Source of the DNA: Paenibacillus nasutitermitis
GTDB lineage: Bacteria; Bacillota; Bacilli; Paenibacillales; Paenibacillaceae
Direction: 5' to 3'
Length of the DNA: 64,000 nucleotides
Assembly: GCF_014641075.1 (NCBI RefSeq)
Contig: NZ_BMHP01000002.1
Coordinates: forward strand, 186,001 to 250,000
This document shows, piece by piece, positions 1-9,381 of the stretch (positions are counted from its first letter, which is position 1; every line of letters begins with the position of its first letter). Below the pieces are notes generated by a model that saw only the letters and a program-made list of their open reading frames with translations, was not told where the DNA came from and ran no database searches. The translations under genes and the position numbers were made by a program.

Positions 1-1100
1 AGCGTGCGGTATTCAAAGCCGCCATGCGGCTGCATTCGAAAATCGCCAAGGAACCCGTAGCGAGGGCGCCTGGCATGCTCCGCAGACGACTCCACCATGG
101 CAAGCGGCATTGCCATATAGCTGTCAAGCTGGCGCAGCAGCCGGCCGCTGAGAAGCACGCCGCTCAGATGAATATGCCCGCCCAGTGCGAAGCCCCTCAC
201 GGGCATGCCGCCTGCGCTCCAGCGCAGCGAAGAATCGGTGATCCGCAGCGCAGCCTGGCCCAGCAGGCGGCGCAAGTTTGCCGCCAGCCCGATTACCGTC
301 GAAGCTGGTTCGGGCCGCAGCTCCGCGACGGGATAACGGATGCGGCCCCCGATAATAACAGCGTCGCAACCCGCTCCCCAGCCGCCTTCCAGATAACGGG
401 CGGCCGAAACGACTTTGCCGCTGGGACCGAGCAGAAGAAATTCAGGATCTGCTCCCAGCAGGATGCGCCCGCGGCGGGCATCTCTGTTCATCGCCGCATC
501 CCTTGCGATTGCTGACGCGAAGCTCTGGATGGCTTCTTTCCAAGGCGACAGGCCCACCTCTTGTTGCTGCGGCAGAGTCACGCTCACAACTTCACAACGT
601 CCGGCATCTTGGGCATGCAGCGTAACAAGTCCCATATCCAGGCCAAGAGCGTACAGCGCCTTGGCGGCAAGACGCGTAAGCGGGCGGTAAAGATGATGGG
701 AATATGCAATTTTTTGAGTATACGGCTCCGAATTCGATATCTTGAGCACGCTGTCCGGTCTATGTCTGGTCACCGACAAAGGCTGCAAATTGAATAATGT
801 AACTGTAAACAACCGCAGCGGCAGGGAGTTTGCCTGTTCCGCCTCTTCGCCGTCCAAAGCTGCCACAGCCACACCGGATTGCTCAAGCTTGAATCTTATC
901 TGCTCTGGGTCTGTCAACGAGAAGGCTGACGCCCCTCCGTTTATGATTAGCGGTTCCCCCTCAAGCCGCCAGGAAGAGGGCAGCCTGGCGGCGCCGCATA
1001 CGACAACCGCATCGCCGGGAGAAGGCATGCCGTCGATCCATGCCTGCGGCTTGCAGTCCATTCGGTTACCCCCATCCCAATACCATACCGTGCCGCTCAT
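1..1100 (-). CDS. Putative amidoligase (PhiEco32-like COOH-NH2 ligase type 2 family), 3' end off window
   Basis: The frame stays open from an ATG at 1100 to the window edge, about 366 codons, so the C-terminus is missing. An AAAGGAGA ribosome binding site sits just before the ATG. The second half carries the segments GADPEFLLLGPSGKVVSAAR, then VAELRPEPASTV, GGHIHLSGV and GFLGDFRMQPHGGFEYRT. These acidic and His-containing strands resemble the ATP-grasp/glutamine-synthetase-like fold of the 'putative amidoligase domain' family. Such enzymes join a carboxylate to an amine using ATP. The first 180 residues look like a separate family-specific region. It lies 160 bp downstream of cotE on the same strand, with a terminator between them, which hints at a spore or envelope modification role. 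The fold assignment is from motif memory and the substrate is unknown. Confidence 0.75.
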   Translation of the reverse strand, partial: MSGTVWYWDGGNRMDCKPQAWIDGMPSPGDAVVVCGAARLPSSWRLEGEPLIINGGASAFSLTDPEQIRFKLEQSGVAVAALDGEEAEQANSLPLRLFTVTLFNLQPLSVTRHRPDSVLKISNSEPYTQKIAYSHHLYRPLTRLAAKALYALGLDMGLVTLHAQDAGRCEVVSVTLPQQQEVGLSPWKEAIQSFASAIARDAAMNRDARRGRILLGADPEFLLLGPSGKVVSAARYLEGGWGAGCDAVIIGGRIRYPVAELRPEPASTVIGLAANLRRLLGQAALRITDSSLRWSAGGMPVRGFALGGHIHLSGVLLSGRLLRQLDSYMAMPLAMVESSAEHARRPRYGFLGDFRMQPHGGFEYRT

Positions 1101-1179
1101 GGGTCTCTCCTTTGATCCGCCGTTCTTGCCCGCTTCAGTTTAAACCAGCCACCGCCTGCAATTATGGGCAGGGGTGGGT

Positions 1180-1203
1180 AAAAAAAAGAGGGCTCTCGCC
1201 CTC
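1180..1203 (-). terminator. Rho-independent terminator after cotE
   Basis: On the minus strand GAGGGC-gaga-GCCCTC is followed by eight T residues. It lies about 60 bp past the cotE stop and 80 bp before the amidoligase start, so the two genes are probably at least partly separate transcripts. Confidence 0.85.
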
Positions 1204-1260
1204 GAATCCGGTACCTCTGCCGCATATGATACATTAATCCATGGCTGTAACCCGCGAAAA

Positions 1261-1824
1261 TTACAGCTCTTCGTCCAGCAAGTCAGGGTCCAGGTCTTCG
1301 TAATCGCCGTCCTCATCGCCATATTCCAGACCTTTGCCGTCGTGATCATCGCAGCCGCCTTGGCAGACCGCAACGCATACTTTCGTTTCGGCGACCATCT
1401 CGACTACAAATTCCCGTTCGACTCGAATAACGACACTTGAGCCGCTTGCCGATATACTCGCCTCCACGCAATTCGGTTCCTGTGTCGCTTCAGCCGTCAC
1501 TTCTTCCGTGGAAGAGCGATGCTTCGGATCCAGGTAGGAGAGCGGCACATGCTCAACATAAGACAGTGTCTCTTTGGCTACGTCGGTTTCCGAGTTTTTG
1601 TTGTAAGAATACCAGATATTGATATCGTAAGTACCGATGACCTCAATGCCGTCTCCCGAACGTACCGCCTCGTATTGATGGTTGATAATCCACGCTCCCA
1701 AAATGCTTGTGGGATGATGAGGCGGCGTAACGGTATGGGTCACTGTTGAAAACTTACGACCTTTTCCGCAGACAGCTTTCGTTATGATTTCTCTGCACTG
1801 AAGCTGTTTATCTGCTATTGCCAT
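1261..1824 (-). CDS. cotE: Outer spore coat morphogenetic protein CotE
   Basis: The product is 187 residues, close to the usual CotE length. The N-terminal part (CREIITKAVCGKGRKFS, then HTVTPPHHPTSILGAWIINH) matches the highly conserved start of CotE. The C-terminus is a strongly acidic tail (GDEDGDYEDLDPDLLDEEL), also typical. CotE builds the outer coat of the endospore. The ATG at 1824 is chosen because GGAGGAGGTT lies 6 bases upstream; the open frame continues upstream to 1971, but that extension has no ribosome binding site or family similarity. In Bacillus subtilis cotE lies next to mutS; here the next gene is an amidoligase-like ORF. Expression is expected during sporulation, though no sporulation promoter was confirmed. 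Confidence 0.95.
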   Translation of the reverse strand: MAIADKQLQCREIITKAVCGKGRKFSTVTHTVTPPHHPTSILGAWIINHQYEAVRSGDGIEVIGTYDINIWYSYNKNSETDVAKETLSYVEHVPLSYLDPKHRSSTEEVTAEATQEPNCVEASISASGSSVVIRVEREFVVEMVAETKVCVAVCQGGCDDHDGKGLEYGDEDGDYEDLDPDLLDEEL

Positions 1825-1918
1825 GTATTTAACCTCCTCCATACAATCATTCAATAAAGTGTATGCAGGACATAGGCATTTGTTGATTAATCTGAGATGA
1901 ACAAATATATATTGTTCT

Positions 1919-1944
1919 AAAACCCCTGATAGATCAGGGGTTTT
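1919..1944. terminator. Perfect 12-bp hairpin in the cotE / exporter gap
   Basis: AAAACCCCTGAT and ATCAGGGGTTTT form a perfect inverted repeat around two bases, with T runs on both strands. It most likely ends the minus-strand exporter transcript that stops at 2159. The rest of the 334-bp gap (1825-2158) shows no convincing gene. A weaker hairpin, AACAGCC/GGCTGTT, overlaps the last codons of the exporter gene. Confidence 0.65.
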
Positions 1945-2158
1945 CCCCTCTCTTCGAATACGGCAGCACATATGAGATTAGATGTTTCGCGGTCCAGGTG
2001 CAGCTAGCATAAAAAAGGTATTAATGAAAGAATCCCTGGCGCGAAATGACTGGCTGCAATTTCCGAACCATAGACACTATCGAAATATCGTTTGGTATCG
2101 GCAGCCGCTGGTTTGAAATTCCCTGCACATCGCCTATACCTTCAGGCAGGAAATTCTT

Positions 2159-3139
2159 CTATTGCAAAACAGCCCTCCGGCTGTTTTTTTGCTTCTTCCA
2201 GCGTTTGGCGATGCTTAAATAACGCTGCAGCTCATGCATGAGCTGCAGCAGAGCTGCACGCACCTCGAATTCTTCCCGGCTTGCCGGAAGGTCCATGGAG
2301 CGGAAGCGTTGTTCCAGCTCGGACAGCTTGCGTTCAATGCTTCCCTCATACACATCGGACTTTACATCATCCGGCAAACTTTCGAACAGCTCCGCCACTT
2401 GCTCACCCTGGGGAAGCATCTCATAGACAAATGCAAGCAGGACAAGCATATGCTGGATGGATTCCAGCTGCTGCCGCCGCATCTCGAAATACGTCGGCCA
2501 TGATTGCCAGGAATCTTCATCCTGTCCCCAGAATCGGTTTTCCTTACGCATATCCGCCTTCAGGATGCCCTCGTCAATAACACGTCCGGCTGCAAGCAGC
2601 TCTTCCCCGTTCCAGACCAGTAAGGGGGTTCGAAGCGTTTGGCCCATGTAATGAAAAATTTCACCGAATAACCGCTCGGTTTCATGACGCAAAAAAGTAA
2701 GCCGCTTCTCCTCTTTGGGCATATAGATCAGGTTGATGACGGTAGCCCAGCCAAGACCTGTCAACAAAAGAAGAATTTCATTAAATATAAGTGCCTCTGT
2801 CACAGCTTCACGGGCATAAATATGAAAAACAATGACAGCACTTGTGACAATGCCGTCCTTCAACTGCAGTCTGGCAAGCACGGGGAAAACGAGCAGCACA
2901 AAAATCGAGATGGTCCACAAATGAAAACCCAGCGTCAAAAATATAAAAGAGGCGATAAAAAGGCCAAGCACCGATGCCATGAAACGTTCAAAAGCGCTTT
3001 TCAGCCCCTTCATGCGTGTCACTTCCACACCGAGAATAGCAAGTAAACCTGCAGAAAGCGGCGTTTCCAGTCCGATATAATGCGCTGTATATAAAGCTGC
3101 CAATGCGGCTAAAGCTGTTTTAATGACACGAATTCCCAT
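2159..3139 (-). CDS. Aromatic acid exporter family (ArAE/FUSC-like) membrane protein
   Basis: The 326-residue product has an N-terminal membrane half (about residues 1-140) with alternating hydrophobic segments such as LTLGFHLWTISIFVLLVFPV and an E-V-T-R-M-K-G loop. A soluble helical half follows, containing LRHETERLF, FEMRRQQLESIQ and ALLQLMHELQRYL. This matches the architecture of Gram-positive ArAE_1 proteins (DUF939 type with the ArAE_1_C domain), which are annotated as putative aromatic acid exporters by distant relation to FUSC proteins. The substrate is not known. It follows the ABC exporter pair on the same strand after 183 bp without an obvious terminator, so read-through is possible. 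Confidence 0.8.
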   Translation of the reverse strand: MGIRVIKTALAALAALYTAHYIGLETPLSAGLLAILGVEVTRMKGLKSAFERFMASVLGLFIASFIFLTLGFHLWTISIFVLLVFPVLARLQLKDGIVTSAVIVFHIYAREAVTEALIFNEILLLLTGLGWATVINLIYMPKEEKRLTFLRHETERLFGEIFHYMGQTLRTPLLVWNGEELLAAGRVIDEGILKADMRKENRFWGQDEDSWQSWPTYFEMRRQQLESIQHMLVLLAFVYEMLPQGEQVAELFESLPDDVKSDVYEGSIERKLSELEQRFRSMDLPASREEFEVRAALLQLMHELQRYLSIAKRWKKQKNSRRAVLQ

Positions 3140-3322
3140 GGTTTACCTCTCCGGGCACAGCTGCCAGCTGATATTTGAAGGATCAAGCAAAAAACGATTA
3201 CCAGTCTTTGCTTATCTTTCATCCAGCTTCATCCTAACGTCCTTCCTTGCACTTCGTCAACTAAGATACGAGTTCCATATGCCATCCAGGCACAAAATTC
3301 ATATCCCGCTGCATTTTATCCC

Positions 3323-5116
3323 TCACGCAGGTTGCTCGGCATGATTGGCTGCCTTTTCCGATGGAGATTCCTCCCCTTGCCAAAGCAGCTGCATCTCTGC
3401 ACTGGTCGCGAGCAGTTCGGAAAGCGTCCCTTCCGCTTCCATGATACCGTCCTTCATAACAATAATATGATCCGCTCGAACCAGGGCCGCACGCCGGTGG
3501 GACACAGCGATGCAAGTGATGTCCTGTTCCTGGAAAAGCCGTTCCCACAGCGTCTTTTCCGTCTCGACATCCAGAGCGCTGGACAGATCGTCAAAGATGA
3601 ACAAGCTGGATTGAGTCAGCAGCATCCGCGCCGTTGCGGCGCGTTGGATCTGCCCGCCGGACAGCATCACGCCACGGGGACCGACGAATGTCTCCAGACC
3701 GTTCTCCAGCGTCTGAAGGTCCTGTTCCATGACGGCCAAACGGATAACGCGGTCGAGAACATCCTGCGATATGCTCGTTCCCTGTGTCAGGTTCTCATAC
3801 AGCGAGTCGCTGAACAAACGAGGCACTTGCGGCGTATAGGAAGCTCTCGGTGGTTTCAGGAATTCCGCGGGATCCTCCACCAGGCGTCCATTCCACAGAA
3901 TCTTCCCCTCTGCCTTCGGGAGGAGCCCAAGAAGCGTTCGCACAAGCGTTGATTTGCCCGAGCCTATTCTTCCTGTGATGACGAGGAACTTGCCGCGTTC
4001 GACCCGGAAGCTGATATCCCTTATGCCGTTTTTGGAATTTGGATAATTGTAGGTGAGGCCTTGTACATCAAGGCTTTGCAGGCGATCCCCATCGCTTGCT
4101 GCCGGTTCCGGCGGATCGGGAGGTTCTGCATACAGATAAATCTCGCTATGCTCCGCGATTCGGTCCTCCTCGCCGTGACGGAATAGAATTCTCATCCGTT
4201 TAAGCGCCACTTGCAGCCGTTTATGCTGGAACACCATATAACCAAACAAGGAAATGCTGAACGAGAAAGTGCCCAGATAGGAGGTGAAAAGCGCGAAATC
4301 GCCGACGGTGAAACGGCCCGCCTTCATCTCCGAGACACACATTAAGAGAATGACGCCCGTGCAGATACTCAGTACATGCTGGTTCAGCGATTTCATCCAC
4401 TGCTTGAACAGATTATCGCGAAGCGCCGCCCGACGCCGGCTTTCATTCAGCTCTTGGAACCGCTTCAGCACATGGTCTTCTGCCTGGCCCAGCTTAACGG
4501 CCTGAATGGCTCCGAACGTCTCGGCGATGAAGCCTGTAATGCGGCCGGTCGCTTCTCTATTCACCTGGGAGTATTTTCTGGCGCGGCTGCCAGACAAATT
4601 GTTGAGCAGTGTGACGACTATGAGCGGGAGGATGGCAACGCATGTGATCAGCAAATTGATCTGGACCATCACCACGACGCAGGTGACGGCATATACCACA
4701 CGTCCCCAGAAGTCGACCCATGACTCCACGTATTCCACTACCTCATCCACATCTTCCCGGAAACGGGTCATGGCTTCGCCGGGGGATGCGGGCAAGTTGC
4801 GGCCGGGCCACCTCATAATTCCGTCCAGCAAGTTATAGCGAAGAACGGCTTGCAGATGATAAATGTAGGTCGCCCACTTGTAGAAGGCAGCGTAAAACAT
4901 GCCGACTCTCGTAAATCTCACAAGGCCGACGATTATGAGCGGAAACACAAGCCAGAGATAATCGTGGGATTCGCCGGTGACCCGGTCGAAGAACCATTTC
5001 ATCCCAAGTCCTATGCCTACGGGCAAGGAATGAAAAATACCCCATAACAGTGCATTGACGATATAAATAGAGGGGTTGTAGCGGAACAAACGCATAATGA
5101 ACGAAGTGACGGTCAT
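3323..5116 (-). CDS. Heterodimeric ABC exporter subunit with degenerate ATPase site
   Basis: This 597-residue half-transporter has a transmembrane domain (about residues 1-320) fused to an ATPase domain. Walker A is GRIGSGKST (382-390), the signature is a canonical LSGGQ (485-489) and the switch His is 540. Walker B reads FIFDD (506-510), so Asp replaces the catalytic Glu. The start codon overlaps the stop of the upstream half-transporter by four bases (ATGA), indicating translational coupling and a 1:1 heterodimer. Family knowledge: BmrC/BmrD-like multidrug exporters pair one degenerate and one consensus site. Here the consensus site would combine this signature motif with the partner's Walker motifs. 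The substrate is unknown; multidrug or antibiotic export is inferred from the leader upstream. Confidence 0.88.
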   Translation of the reverse strand: MTVTSFIMRLFRYNPSIYIVNALLWGIFHSLPVGIGLGMKWFFDRVTGESHDYLWLVFPLIIVGLVRFTRVGMFYAAFYKWATYIYHLQAVLRYNLLDGIMRWPGRNLPASPGEAMTRFREDVDEVVEYVESWVDFWGRVVYAVTCVVVMVQINLLITCVAILPLIVVTLLNNLSGSRARKYSQVNREATGRITGFIAETFGAIQAVKLGQAEDHVLKRFQELNESRRRAALRDNLFKQWMKSLNQHVLSICTGVILLMCVSEMKAGRFTVGDFALFTSYLGTFSFSISLFGYMVFQHKRLQVALKRMRILFRHGEEDRIAEHSEIYLYAEPPDPPEPAASDGDRLQSLDVQGLTYNYPNSKNGIRDISFRVERGKFLVITGRIGSGKSTLVRTLLGLLPKAEGKILWNGRLVEDPAEFLKPPRASYTPQVPRLFSDSLYENLTQGTSISQDVLDRVIRLAVMEQDLQTLENGLETFVGPRGVMLSGGQIQRAATARMLLTQSSLFIFDDLSSALDVETEKTLWERLFQEQDITCIAVSHRRAALVRADHIIVMKDGIMEAEGTLSELLATSAEMQLLWQGEESPSEKAANHAEQPA

Positions 5117-6858
5117 GCCAATTCCTCCTGTCGGTCGGTTTGCAGCAGACGGAAGTATTCCGATGACGGGTTCTGCGCCAAAGCTTCCCTCGCTCCAAAT
5201 TCGATCATGCGCCCTTCACGCAATACCGCGATTTTATCGACTTTGTCGAGGGTGGATAAGCGGTGGGCGATTATAATGCCGGTGCATCGCTCCAGCAATT
5301 GGTCAACCGCTGTCTGCAAAGTAGCCTCCGTCGCGGCGTCGAGCCGCGAGGACGGTTCGTCGAGGATAACCAGGCTCGGCTTGGTCAAGAAAACCCGTGT
5401 TAACGCAAACAATTGCGCCTCACCCGCCGAAAGCGATGCTCCCCCGGCATCCAGACGGCTGTCCAGTCCATCCGGCATCGCATCGACCCAAGGACGAAGC
5501 CCGAGCTTTTCTATCGTTTCGAAAACCTCTTCGTCGGACAGATTGGAGTTGAAAAGCGTCAAATTGTCCCTGAGTGTGCCGTCGAACAGTTGAACATCCT
5601 GGGTGACCATGCCCACCCTCCTGTACAGTGCCTCCTGCCGCAAAGATCGGATATCCACGCCGCCAACCCGGATGGTTCCGTTATCAATGTTGTACAATCG
5701 GAGCAGCAGACGGCTGATGCTGGATTTGCCGCTTCCGGTGCGGCCTACCAGTCCAAGACGTTCCCCCGGCTTTAACTCGAAGCTAATGTCGTGCAGTACC
5801 CGCTGATCCTCGTTGTAACTAAAATTCACTTGTTCAAACGACACAGAAAGCGGGCCAGCCGGGAGCGATTCTTCATCTCCTTCTTCAATCTCGCTATGCA
5901 AGGAGAGCAGCTCCCTGGAACGGTTCATGCCTGACTTCGCCTTCTGGAATTCCTGTATCTGGTTGCCGAGTTGTTCAATCGGGTCGTTCAGCATCTGCGT
6001 GTATTGGAAAAAGAGAAACAATGTGCCGATTGTAATCTGGCCATGCAAATATAAGCGTACACTTATCAGAAGCACTGCCGTGACGGCGAACGTGAATAAT
6101 ATGACTGTGACGTTCCATGGCGTGATTCGGAGCAACCATGCTTTAAGGCCGCTCTGGAAGACGGTCCGCATCGCCCGGTGATAGCGATTCATCAGACGTG
6201 GAACGCCCCCATTTGCCTGGACGTCTTCGATACCCGAGATTCTTTCCTCGATCAGTCCGAACAGGGAAGCATTCGCCTGACGTTCCGCCTGGGAAGCTTT
6301 CACGCCCAAGTTGCGGATCGCGAACATGACACCGATAGAGAGGCAGGTGAACACAGCCATCGTGGCGGCGATCGGCGGACTGAATACAAACATATAGCCA
6401 AGAATGCCTGTAAGCAGCACGAAGCTTCCCACAATCTGTACAATGAACATCCCGAAGAAATTCGACATATGGGTCACATCTCCGTCGATTCGTTCGATCA
6501 TTTCGCCAGGGGTCTTCCTGTTGTGGAATCGCATATCAAGCCGCAAAGTGTGCTGAAGCAGGCTGGCCCGAATCCGGTTGGTAGAACGCCAGGCCACATC
6601 GTTTCCGAGATAGTCAAGCGATACCGTGAACAACTGGTTAATGACGGCTATGCCGATATACAGGCCAGCCAGCGTCAGAAGGCTTGCGGCCGTGCCCGTA
6701 CCGGTCGCCTGATCGATGAATCGCTGGACAATCTGCGGATTAACGAGCTGCAAAGCAATTGATATCAGCAGCATGAACAGCAAAAGGACCATTCGCCACT
6801 TGACGGGACGAAGATATTGAAGAAACCAGGACATAGAGAGGGATTGTTTTGGTGGCAT
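5113..6858 (-). CDS. Heterodimeric ABC exporter subunit with catalytic glutamate
   Basis: The 581-residue product is a half-transporter. Its membrane domain spans about residues 20-300 and is followed by an ATPase domain with Walker [10 protein letters not shown] (372-380), Walker B VILDE (497-501, Glu501 catalytic) and switch His532. Its signature is altered to LSAGE (476-480) instead of LSGGQ. The defects therefore complement those of the downstream subunit. The ATG at 6858 is preferred because AAAGGGGAT lies upstream. An in-frame extension to 6981 runs through the leader terminator and is not credible as protein. The gene is first in a two-gene operon and follows a leader ORF plus terminator that probably controls it. 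Closest functional model: BmrD of Bacillus subtilis. Confidence 0.88.
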   Translation of the reverse strand: MPPKQSLSMSWFLQYLRPVKWRMVLLLFMLLISIALQLVNPQIVQRFIDQATGTGTAASLLTLAGLYIGIAVINQLFTVSLDYLGNDVAWRSTNRIRASLLQHTLRLDMRFHNRKTPGEMIERIDGDVTHMSNFFGMFIVQIVGSFVLLTGILGYMFVFSPPIAATMAVFTCLSIGVMFAIRNLGVKASQAERQANASLFGLIEERISGIEDVQANGGVPRLMNRYHRAMRTVFQSGLKAWLLRITPWNVTVILFTFAVTAVLLISVRLYLHGQITIGTLFLFFQYTQMLNDPIEQLGNQIQEFQKAKSGMNRSRELLSLHSEIEEGDEESLPAGPLSVSFEQVNFSYNEDQRVLHDISFELKPGERLGLVGRTGSGKSSISRLLLRLYNIDNGTIRVGGVDIRSLRQEALYRRVGMVTQDVQLFDGTLRDNLTLFNSNLSDEEVFETIEKLGLRPWVDAMPDGLDSRLDAGGASLSAGEAQLFALTRVFLTKPSLVILDEPSSRLDAATEATLQTAVDQLLERCTGIIIAHRLSTLDKVDKIAVLREGRMIEFGAREALAQNPSSEYFRLLQTDRQEELA

Positions 6859-6941
6859 GACGGATCCCCTTTCAAAGTAAAAGCAACACACAGGCATAAC
6901 CGTTGTGACCGGAAGGCTGGGGGACCATAGGGAAGGAAACC

Positions 6942-6970
6942 AAAAAACCCCAGGCACAGCCGCCTGGGGT
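6942..6970 (-). terminator. Leader terminator (attenuator) before the ABC exporter operon
   Basis: On the minus strand ACCCCAGGC, a six-base loop GGCTGT and GCCTGGGGT form a perfect 9-bp stem followed by six T residues. It lies between the leader ORF stop (6990) and the first ABC gene (6858), so it would stop transcription before the exporter unless disrupted. Just upstream, GTATGCAT at the end of the leader ORF can pair with ATGTATAC beyond its stop (one G-T wobble), giving a second hairpin whose state would depend on ribosome position. Confidence 0.85.
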
Positions 6971-6989
6971 GGAGTATACATGAGGTAAA

Positions 6990-7070
6990 TTAATGCATAC
7001 GCACGACGGGATCAGCCAATCGAGTCAAACCTATGAGGTTGGATGCTTGGGCTTGGGATTGGTTTTGCAT
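6990..7070 (-). CDS. 26-residue leader peptide, candidate attenuation sensor for the ABC exporter
   Basis: A short ORF starts at an ATG preceded by GGAGGT (8 bases spacing) and reads MQNQSQAQASNLIGLTRLAD then PVVRMH, ending in TAA. It is Gln-rich at the start and has no similarity that I recognise. It sits in the 5' leader of the exporter operon, directly followed by a perfect Rho-independent terminator. Known precedent: BmrB in Bacillus subtilis, a small leader ORF whose translation state controls transcription of bmrCD when ribosome-targeting antibiotics stall ribosomes. The same logic is inferred here from layout alone. Confidence 0.7.
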   Translation of the reverse strand: MQNQSQAQASNLIGLTRLADPVVRMH

Positions 7071-7263
7071 GAGTGGCGACCTCCTTCGACTTGAATAAAA
7101 TGGATATTGAGACTATATCACGGCCTTGCGAGCAGCGTCAATCAGAAAATGTTAGCGTGTTCATATTTTGCCACAATCTGTTCCGCCCCGATGAATCTTC
7201 ACTTATCCTCAAGTTTATCGATGCCTCAGCCTCAACAGGCGAAAACTATAATTTCCTGTTCAA

Positions 7264-7292
7264 CAAAAAAGCCAGCCGGGTACATCCGGCTG
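7264..7292 (-). terminator. Terminator after M32 carboxypeptidase
   Basis: CAGCCGG-atgtac-CCGGCTG followed by GC and six T residues on the minus strand, about 50 bp past the carboxypeptidase stop. The stretch 7071-7263 would hold the exporter promoter; I could not pick one with confidence. Confidence 0.85.
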
Positions 7293-7340
7293 ACGGGATA
7301 ACAGAAATTGCAAAGGCAGAGATGCAAATGGAGTTCTCGC

Positions 7341-8855
7341 TTAGAGTTTATAGATATCGCGATATTTCTTCTCCAAGTAGGCTACCAGATAATCGGGATC
7401 AAGCGGCTTGCCGGTGATGTCACGGATCAGTTCCGATGGCGTACGAAGCTTGCCGTATTGATATACCTTGCCGGTCAGCCATTCCTTAATAGGAAGCAGC
7501 TCGCCGCGCTCCACAAGACCCCAGAAGCCCGGAATCTCCTGTTCCATGGTAACTGTCATTTGAGCGGCATACATATTGCCCAGCGAGTAGGAAGGGAAAT
7601 AACCGAACGCGCCTCCCGACCAATGAACATCCTGCAGCACCCCTTCCCCGTCGTTTTGCGGCACTACGCCCAGGTACTCGCGGTACTTGTCATTCCATAG
7701 CGCCGGCAGCTCGGATGCTTTGACCCCTTCATTGAAAATAAGCTTCTCCATTTCGTAGCGGATAATAATATGGAGATTGTAAGTCAGTTCATCAGCTTCG
7801 ATGCGGATAAGCGACGGCTGGACAATATTCGTCGCCCGGTAGAAATCCTCGACTCCGACCTCCAGCTGACTCGGGAAAAGCTTCTGCAGATCGCCGAAAT
7901 AGCGGTTCCAGAATGGCTTGCTGCGTCCGATCACATTTTCCCAGAAACGCGACTGCGACTCGTGAATTCCCATTGAAGTCCCCGTGCAGAGCGTCGTTCC
8001 GATAAGTTCTTTCATGATGTTCTGTTCATAAAGGGCATGGCCGCCTTCGTGAATCGTTCCGAACAGGGCGCTGGTCACATCGTCTGTCAAATAACGCGTC
8101 GTGATTCGTACATCTCCCGGATTCAGGCCGGTCGCAAATGGATGCACGCTTTCGTCCAGGCGTCCTCCGGCAAAATCAAAGCCCATCTGCTCCAGAATAA
8201 ACAGGCTGAATTTCTTCTGGGCGTCCTTGGCGAAGGTTTGCTTCAAAATCCCGCTCTCCGGCTGGTGCGGCGATGCAGCAATGGCAGCAGCCAGAGGAAC
8301 CAGCTTCTCTCTGAGTCCACCAAACACGCGGTCCAGCTCGGCTGTGGTCATGCCTGGCTCATAGGAGTCGAGCAGCGTGTCATAGCGGGAAGCGCCTGGT
8401 CCCCACAAATCGATAAATTGATTATTATATGTAATGATTTTATCAAGATAGGGCTGAAAGGATGCAAAATCGCTTTTTTCCTTCGCTTCTTCCCACATGG
8501 ATTCCGACTGCGAAGTCAGCACAACATATTCCTGATAGAGCTTTGGCGGGATTTTTACGCTGCGGTCGTATTCCTTGCGCGTTTCGCGGACCAGTCTGTT
8601 GTCGATCTCGCTAAGACCGCTGGCAATTTCATGGTCCTCCAGCTCTGTCAGCCACTCCCCCAGCTCCGGAGCGGTGGAAAGCTTGAACATTTGACCGGAA
8701 AGCATGCCGATCGCCTCACTTCTGGCTTCCATCCCTTTACGGGGCGCTCCTGTCCGCAGATCCCAATATAATACGCCTAAAGCTTCCTCATAGCTCTTGA
8801 TTTGAGCGATACGCTCGCGGAACGAGTCCAGTACCCCGTTAACGCTTGTCGTCAT
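7341..8855 (-). CDS. Metallocarboxypeptidase, family M32 (thermostable carboxypeptidase 1-like)
   Basis: At 504 residues this is the standard length for family M32. The zinc motif HEGGH is at residues 269-273, and Glu299 in GIHESQSRFWEN fits the third zinc ligand. The family markers HPFATG (238-243) and DVRITTRY are present. M32 enzymes are cytoplasmic, mostly helical peptidases that remove C-terminal residues from peptides, so a role in peptide turnover is likely. It appears monocistronic, with its own terminator downstream and a divergent HesB-like gene upstream. The start is supported by GGTGGAA before the ATG. Confidence 0.93.
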   Translation of the reverse strand: MTTSVNGVLDSFRERIAQIKSYEEALGVLYWDLRTGAPRKGMEARSEAIGMLSGQMFKLSTAPELGEWLTELEDHEIASGLSEIDNRLVRETRKEYDRSVKIPPKLYQEYVVLTSQSESMWEEAKEKSDFASFQPYLDKIITYNNQFIDLWGPGASRYDTLLDSYEPGMTTAELDRVFGGLREKLVPLAAAIAASPHQPESGILKQTFAKDAQKKFSLFILEQMGFDFAGGRLDESVHPFATGLNPGDVRITTRYLTDDVTSALFGTIHEGGHALYEQNIMKELIGTTLCTGTSMGIHESQSRFWENVIGRSKPFWNRYFGDLQKLFPSQLEVGVEDFYRATNIVQPSLIRIEADELTYNLHIIIRYEMEKLIFNEGVKASELPALWNDKYREYLGVVPQNDGEGVLQDVHWSGGAFGYFPSYSLGNMYAAQMTVTMEQEIPGFWGLVERGELLPIKEWLTGKVYQYGKLRTPSELIRDITGKPLDPDYLVAYLEKKYRDIYKL

Positions 8856-9026
8856 ACCGATTCCACCTTCCTATATTAATGATGGCTTGCGCACCCGATT
8901 ACTGCCGCGATTGCCGCAGCGGAACCATCTCGCTGTTAGCTCCTACTTGATCATACTTTTCTCAAAACGTATAATCAACTTTAAACCTTGATTTCGTTAT
9001 AAAGTCATAGGAAAGGAGCTTCATTC

Positions 9027-9347
9027 ATGCATTTCACCTTCACCTCCTCCGCTGTGGAGCAACTGTCCGGCCACCTCAAGAACAAGGATCGGAGTCTGCG
9101 CCTGCTTTATGATACCGAAGGCTGCGGCTGCGTCGTTAGCGGCGTACCTGCCCTGCAATTGATCAAGGCGCCTTCATCTGACGACAAACTTGGAGATGGC
9201 GAACCTTACTCCGTCTGGTACGAGCCCCGTTACGAGGTTTTCTTTGAACCCCGGCTGCGCATCGATTATGACAAGAACCGGAATGCCTTCAGTTTGAAAA
9301 GCGACAATCAGATCTACACCACGAATCTAAAACTGCTGCTTATGTAA
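9027..9347 (+). CDS. HesB/IscA-like iron-sulfur biosynthesis family protein (YqkB-like)
   Basis: A 106-residue cytoplasmic protein that begins HFTFTSSAVEQLSGHL and continues LRLLYDTEGCGCVVSGVPAL, matching the short Firmicutes branch of the HesB core domain. The usual C-terminal Cys-Gly-Cys of A-type carriers is absent; the only cysteines are the CGC in the middle. Its role in cluster delivery is therefore uncertain. AAAGGAG lies upstream of the ATG. It ends 34 bp before the carbonic anhydrase gene and is probably cotranscribed with it. Confidence 0.8.
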   Translation: MHFTFTSSAVEQLSGHLKNKDRSLRLLYDTEGCGCVVSGVPALQLIKAPSSDDKLGDGEPYSVWYEPRYEVFFEPRLRIDYDKNRNAFSLKSDNQIYTTNLKLLLM

Positions 9348-9381
9348 ACATTTCTAATGGGATTGGAACAGGTGAACGGCA

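Noticed and set aside
742-1143. 133-codon plus-strand frame at the left edge
   Set aside because: Antisense to the amidoligase-like gene, which has a strong ribosome binding site and motif content.
5113-6981. Upstream extension of the first ABC gene to 6981
   Set aside because: The extra 41 codons run through the leader terminator and end before a good AAAGGGGAT site at the internal ATG 6858.
8037-8771. 244-codon open frame on the plus strand
   Set aside because: Antisense to the M32 carboxypeptidase and without family features.
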